DNA of 64,000 bases from Amoebidium appalachense (lineage: Eukaryota; Ichthyosporea): the NCBI GenBank assembly GCA_963693365.1, contig CAVNZM010000011.1:8494001-8558000 (forward strand), in the 5' to 3' direction. Shown one piece after another: positions 58,374 to 64,000 of this stretch. Position 1 is the first letter of the stretch, and every line of letters begins with the position of its first letter. The position numbers and the translations under genes are program-made. The notes below the pieces were generated by a model. That model was given only the letters and a program-made list of their open reading frames with translations, had not been told where the DNA came from and did not search any database.

Positions 58374-60063
58374 ATGAACAACATGCTTTCTTGAGTAGCA
58401 TCGATGACTGGTGTTTCCGAAATTTCGTGAAAATTGGGATAGATAAATGCGGCACCTTTTCTTCCAATGCACAGTACACTCTGAACAATCAACCTATCCC
58501 AATCGTGTCCTCCTATGACTATTTAGGTATTCCTTTCACCTCTGAGGATATCTGGTTTGAGCGCCTTTTGACTTCGCGCATTTCTCGTTCGCGGGGTCGC
58601 TTACATATCTATCAAGGAATATTCGCAAATATCTCTAATATTCATCCTGCCAATTTGCTCACTCTTTATAAAGTTTTTCTTCGTCCATGTTTCGAATATG
58701 GCCTCCCGTTACTCTTGTGTGCCCCTCCACGGCAACAGCGCGTAGCTCTTCGGGAATTCGATTCCTTTCAGCGTGAATTCATCCAGTTTATTTCTCGGAC
58801 CTCGCCTCGCGTAGGCATCCTTTGGCGGCTCCCTTGCTGAGTGTTTTTGGTCTCCCTCCGGCGCGCCAGCGTGTGAATGAATTAGGACTTCACTTTTGTT
58901 TTCATTTGGTTAGGCTTCCTTCTTATCATCCTTTGTTGCAATTCTTTCCTTCTTTAGCACCTGTTCCCGGCATTTCTAATGTTCGTGCGAAATGTCCTAT
59001 CCCCAATCTCTTTCCCATTCCGAGATATCCTTCTAAATACGTATCTCCTTTATTTTTCTCTTCTACTAGTTATCAGCAGTATGCCATAAGTTACTTGGTT
59101 TCATACTCAATATCCTTTGCTTCATCGTTGTGATAAAGAGTATCACTGTGGTAGGGCTCTTGAGCCTCTGCTTCTTTCTATATTAGAGACTAGGCTATTT
59201 TCTTTACAATCGTTGTGTAAAGTAGCTACTTATATTTACCCTTCCTCTCGTAAACCTACCACACTTACCGATTTTGCAATTCTAACCCCTCCTTGTGATA
59301 TAGCTTGGAAATGTTTATTTTAGCGCTGTAACCTTTTGTTTCCATAAATGTTTGTGCCACTTTTGTGCAGAACCTTTTTCTCGTAAACACTTAGATAGAT
59401 GTATTTATTTATCTCAGATTATTCCGTTAGAAAATAGAAGACTGGCTTATTTAGATAATCCTGATATTACGTCTATTGACTATCTGTTGAACCACGGTAT
59501 GTTTAATGAGTTTTCTAGGGTGTATGAATATTTAAGTCGTTATCTCCTCCGCATCCGAGAGTGAGGGCTTTTGTATTTTTCTTCTCCGAGATATCGGTGA
59601 TATCTCGATGGCTTCTATTTTGCTGAGCATATCAATAAAGTCATTATAAAAACAATATTGCGACTTGCAAAGCACTAGACCGAAAAATGAATCAGCTGAT
59701 TGACTGACACTTCGGAATCCGGGTCCGAGTTCAAGCAGAATCGCGTGGGGATGTTTTGATCTTCCTTTCCTCTAATGCCCGAGCAAGCGAGAGAGAGCAA
59801 AACACGGATTTTCACTTTTTTGTTCTTTAAAATTTATGGTTGAATCATATTTCCCGGTGCACGAGGTTCTTTGCCACGTGTGTGTGTGTGTGTGTGTGCC
59901 ACGTGCATGTGTGCATGCGTGCGTGTGTGTGTGCGTGTGTGTGTGCATGTGTGTGTGTGTGCGTGTGTGCGCGTGCGTGTGTGTATGTGTGTATTTGTGT
60001 GTGTGTGTGTGTGTGTGCATGTGTGTGTGTGCATGTGTGCGCGTGCGTGTGTGTACGTGTGTA

Positions 60064-60151
<88 letters not shown>

Positions 60152-60362
60152 GTTTTGTTTTTTTTGATGTTGTTTTTGCTTTATTTTCTATTTTTTTTTT
60201 TCTTTTTTTTTTTTTGGGGGGGGGGGGGGGGGGGAGGGGGGGGGGGCTAGTTCAGGAACCCAAGTTGGATAATCATTTAAGCCGCTGCATCACACCGAGT
60301 CGTATGTATGTGCTTTCGTTGACATTTCGCAAATCTCCCCCCCTCCCCCTTCTTCTGTGCCC

Positions 60363-60394
<32 letters not shown>

Positions 60395-60456
60395 CCCCGC
60401 CCGCCCTTCTCTCTCCCTCTCCCTGCCCTTCCCCCTAACCTCCGCGGCCACACTAT

Positions 60457-60582
<126 letters not shown>

Positions 60583-60589
60583 GTCACGT

Positions 60590-60654
<65 letters not shown>

Positions 60655-60962
60655 CATACACCCGCCCGCCAGCTTCCCCACAGCTGCCGGCCGGTCTTGG
60701 CTCAGTACTCCCCAACTTCGAATCAGGATATTTTCGCATTTTCAAAGAGTTCAAAGTTTTTGGTTTTGGCTACTCAATATTTTATGTTTGATGGTGACCG
60801 GCTGTGCTACATGAGACTTGCGCAAGTGGCGCCAGGTATGCCACAATGCAGATCTGCCGTGTTTTGATTTATCTATTTTTGTCAATGATTCATATGTGTG
60901 CTTTATGCACTTTAATTTAATGCGTATGTATGTATGTTTGTGCAGTGCACGCCATGGCCGAT

Positions 60963-60994
<32 letters not shown>

Positions 60995-61484
60995 GCCACT
61001 CAGTTTTTAATGTTGCCATGGTTCATGTGTGTGTTTTCAAATCGATTAGGGTGTGTCTGTGTGTGTGTGTGTATGTGCGGTGCCACGATGTGTGCGCGTT
61101 TACGTACTGCCGGTGATAGACGTCTATGTGACCAGATGAATGAATTGCCTGTGTACGTGTCAGCAACAGAAATTCAATCAAGGGCGGTGGCGGTGATAAG
61201 GAGGGAGGGGGTGGGGGAGATGGGGGGGGGGGGAGGGTGAGGGGGGGGGGGGGGGGGGGGGGAAGGAAGGGGGAAGAGGAGGGGGAGGGGGGAGGGAGAT
61301 GGATTTCAAACGTTGATTTCTAATTTTTTTTTGATATTCCCCTTCTTACAACTGCTCTGCGTATTTTTCCCACCAGGGCTTGCAACTATGTTTTCTTCCC
61401 AGCTAGCGCTTCCCATTTTGCAGTTTACATACATCCCCCCCCCTCCCCCTCCCCCTCCCTCATGCCCTGCAAGTTGCAAATAAC

Positions 61485-61780
61485 ACATTACAGATGCCAT
61501 CCGTCATTAAGAACCCCCCCAAAAGTGTGGTTGCGGCGCATATTCTTAAACTTTTTGGATGACCGCTACCATATTCTTAATCAATGTGGCACGGGGCTCG
61601 GGAGGGGGGGGGGGGGGGGGGGGCATTTGGGGATGTATGATCCGGCATGATTTATCGGTCAGTCTGCCATTAAGAACATCAACAAAAATGGTCGCGGTGC
61701 ATATTCTAAAAAAAAATGCGACTTACCCGCTAGCGTATTCTTATTGGCGGGTATTCCTAATGGCGGACGGTATCCGTAGT
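61485..61780. repeat. Possible MITE-like repeat with imperfect inverted ends
   Basis: The block CCGTCATTAAGAAC plus GGTTGCGGCGCATATTCTTAA (61500-61550) recurs at about 61665-61705 (GCCATTAAGAAC, GGTCGCGGTGCATATTCTAA). An inverted, diverged copy of the end sequence (TATTCCTAATGGCGGACGG) lies at 61752-61770. Direct and inverted similarity over about 280 bases suggests a small non-autonomous element, with low certainty. Confidence 0.4.
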
Positions 61781-62615
61781 TCCTGCATCATATTGATGAG
61801 CACAGCCCCTCCTCCCCCCCCCCCCCCGGGGGGAGGAGGAGGGGGGGGGGGGGGAGAAGGGAAGGGGGGGGGGGGGGGGGAAGGAGGGAGGAGGGGGGGG
61901 GGTTGGGGAGGACACAATATTGAATATCGGATATGTGCTCCCTCCTATGAGACAGATTTATTCATTTATTCATTTATAAGTCAATTTATTACTTTATTAA
62001 GTTAGGGTTCATAACTTGGTGTTGATGTTTAACTTATTGTCAACATACATGTAATGCAATCATAGCAGTCGCAGATCGCAAAATCACTACCATTTATGAA
62101 CATAGTTGTAAATATAAGACTTGGTATCATACATTACACCAGCTAACTGCGGCCTGAAAAAGTACTACTACGTATACACGTCGGCATATTTAACTATAAA
62201 TCACCTTCAAAAAACCCCGAAAATTTCAAGGATAGCAAGACCGCTAGCTGTATCCGTTAGATTTACCTATTCATTATCTGAATTTAAGTAAATTATTGCT
62301 GCCCTGGATGACAACCTACGGCCAAGTCGAAGCATTCTTTATATTGATTGGTGTCGATTTACCAATGTTCAACTAATGCTACTTCCTATCTGTTCGAACT
62401 TAAGACCGTTAGTAAAGACAGATAAGATTGCCACCCCATCTACACACTTAACCAACACACGAGCGCATGATTGGCGCACAAACACGGGCAGAGATTTGTG
62501 ATGTACCCCCCCCCCCCCCCCCCCCCCGGGCGCGCCCCCAACACACAAAAACACCTCACACGCGCACGCACACGCACGCGCGCGCGCACACACACACGCA
62601 CGTGCGCGCACACAC

Positions 62616-62755
<140 letters not shown>

Positions 62756-62760
62756 ACACA

Positions 62761-63018
62761 CTACACGGCCATGAGATCCGGCAACAGGTCCTGCATGAAT
62801 TTACCCTCCTCCATGATGCTGAACCGCCGCGGCTCAAAATAGTCGCAGTCACTCTCCGGCACATTCACTGTTTGAACATAAAATCAATTAAAATTTACTA
62901 AGTGACCATGCACGATAAATTTCAATTCAACTGATTAGAGGCACCCACTATGCTTTTTAGGCATGCTGTTTGATTAGCTGAATCTTCGAGTTTCGACTCC
63001 ATGTGTGTGTCTCTGTGT

Positions 63019-63049
<31 letters not shown>

Positions 63050-63431
63050 GGGGGGGGAAGGAAAAAATCAAAGAAAGACGGAGAGGGGGAGGGGGAGGTG
63101 GGGGGAGGTGGGGAAGGGGACGGGGGGGGGGGGGGGGGGAAGGAAAAAATCAAAGAAAGACGGAGAGGGGGAGGGGGAGGAGGGGGGAGGAGGGGAAGGG
63201 GACGGGGGGGGGGGGGGGAGGGGGGGGAAGGGGGAGAGGGGGGTTTCGGTGCCTACCGATTATGCCACCGAGGAGAACAATCATTCCCTTGAATGATGTG
63301 TCGACAATCTTGAGCAGATCCCTCTCTACCACGTTGTAGAGAATATTGACCTTGGTGGGTGGGGGTAGGGTTAGAAACAGGGTTTGCCAGGGTCGGGCTG
63401 TTTTTTCTTAACGGTTTCTTTCATCCTTCAT

Positions 63432-63462
<31 letters not shown>

Positions 63463-63981
63463 GGCTAAATCCAGGGAACTGGACAACCTTTCCGGCCGAA
63501 TGAATCAATTAGCTTTTTTTTCTTTTTCTTTTTTTGTGGGGGGGGGGGGGAGGGGGGGGGAGGGGGGTAAGGTGAGGGGGGGGGAATGAGGGGGCGGGGG
63601 GCGGGGGGGCAGAGAAGGGGGAGGAGGGGATGTTGGCATTAGACAGTGAATGGTGATGCTTGGAAGACAGACGAAGCAAAAGGGGGAGGGAGGGGCAGGG
63701 GGGAGGAGGGGGAGAGGGGGGGCGGGGGTTCTACAGAACGAGGGGGGAAAGGGTTGAGAGGGCAGGGGGGGGGGGGAGGGGGAGTACCACGCCAAGGGGG
63801 GAAGAGGGGAGGGAGTAGGGAGAGGGGGGGGGGGGGGGGGGGAGGAGGGGGGGGGGGGGGGGGGAGAAGGGAGGGGGATTACCGCGTCATTTTCGGGATT
63901 TTCGGATGTGGCAAGACGAGCCATGTCTTGACGGAGACATTCGGAGACATACCACTGCTGATAATCATCCTCACGGTCAAT
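62761..63981 (-). CDS. Unrecognised protein, last three exons
   Basis: Exons (minus) 63981-63883 (acceptor CACACGTACAG, donor GCG/GTAATC), 63350-63257 (acceptor CACCAAG, donor ATCG/GTAGGC) and 62867-62761 (acceptor CAAACAG, TAG stop). Lengths of 99, 94 and 107 bases join in phase and give about 99 residues: IDREDDYQQWYVSECLRQDM, LATSENPENDA, VNILYNVVERDLLKIVDTSF, KGMIVLLGGII, VNVPESDCDYFEPRRFSIME, GKFMQDLLPDLMAV. The middle exon contains a hydrophobic segment (MIVLLGGII) that could be buried or membrane-associated. The gene continues beyond the window. I do not recognise the family. Confidence 0.65.
62975..63240. repeat. GTCGAAACT box, GT/G run and tandem duplication in an intron
   Basis: TCGAGTTTCGACTCC at about 62986-63000 (minus sense GGAGTCGAAACTCGA) carries the box of the dispersed repeats at 4412, 13153 and 23470, again next to a G run (poly-C in minus sense). 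63058-63115 and 63140-63200 are tandem copies of a block with AAGGAAAAAATCAAAGAAAG then ACGGAGAGGGGGAGGGGGAGG. Confidence 0.7.
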
Positions 63982-64000
63982 CTGTACGTGTGTGTGTGTG

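Larger units (their letters stand above)
52420..59660 (+). mobile_element. LINE C, plus strand, split by a PAT/Ngaro-type element
   Basis: The left part (52420-52960) encodes the start of a reverse transcriptase: PVTLTNIFRRLFE, IQGGFRCAYS, CFIDLKNAYDRVP, LLQGSLLSPLLFD and the catalytic block FADDIVVVTHD. The right part (58374-59660) continues in frame without loss: SSIDDWCFRNFVKIGIDKCG, SYDYLGIPF, HPANLLTLYKVFLRP, then frameshifted downstream segments, a CHFCAEPFSRKHLDRC zinc motif and the ORF end RYLLRIRE. The 3' end carries AATAAAG and a short A-rich end near 59650. The two halves meet exactly at the borders of the inserted element. It is a pseudogene: 5' truncated, with frameshifts near 58835 and 59110 and stops near 59325. 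Confidence 0.88.

Overview
The window is nuclear DNA of a eukaryote. The genes are split by long introns whose boundaries can be checked by reading phase, and the space between exons is saturated with microsatellites ((CA/GT)n, GA, CT, GGGT, ACGC) and very long poly-C/poly-G runs. I cannot name the species. Gene content (CK2 alpha, an SVIP-like protein, a CCDC97-like protein, a GT14 glycosyltransferase), a PAT/Ngaro-type tyrosine-recombinase retrotransposon and a virus-derived fragment would fit a marine alga or other protist, but this is inference.

Layout. 1-785: CA repeats and poly-G. 786-3175: a GC-rich, intronless block of closely packed ORFs that looks like a fragment of an integrated dsDNA virus (capsid-type protein, small membrane protein, broken membrane lectin). 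4975-14324 (minus): casein kinase II catalytic subunit, nine exons resolved. 16866-18120 (minus): 3' part of a gene with a bacterial-style DNA-methyltransferase C-terminal block. 18.8-19.7 kb: CT/GA tracts. 20549-20791 (minus): SVIP-like small acylated protein. 22452-26969 (minus): four-exon GT14 (core-2/I-branching type) glycosyltransferase of 500 aa. 27-31.5 kb: mostly GT repeats. 31.57-32.05 kb: tandem duplication carrying ATTGG boxes, then a 132-aa orphan ORF (32347-32745, plus). 34.54-35.11 kb: 39-bp minisatellite. 36190-44399 (minus): seven-exon CCDC97-like gene (269 aa). 47048-47741 (minus): last two exons of an unrecognised gene. 51.2-59.7 kb: nested transposons. Two minus-strand LINE remnants lie beside a plus-strand LINE that is split by a PAT/Ngaro-type element (52961-58373, minus) with split direct repeats, a gag-like ORF, RT-RNase H and a tyrosine recombinase. 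62761-63981 (minus): last three exons of another unrecognised gene.

All convincing spliced host genes are on the minus strand. In several of them microsatellites run directly into splice sites: (GT)n forms donors, (CA)n or poly-C forms the acceptor tract. A family of short dispersed repeats, several of them ending in poly-C, sits in and between these genes. Nearly all other long reading frames (poly His-Thr, Cys-Val, Pro, Gly, Ser-Leu) are translated simple repeats and are not annotated as genes.
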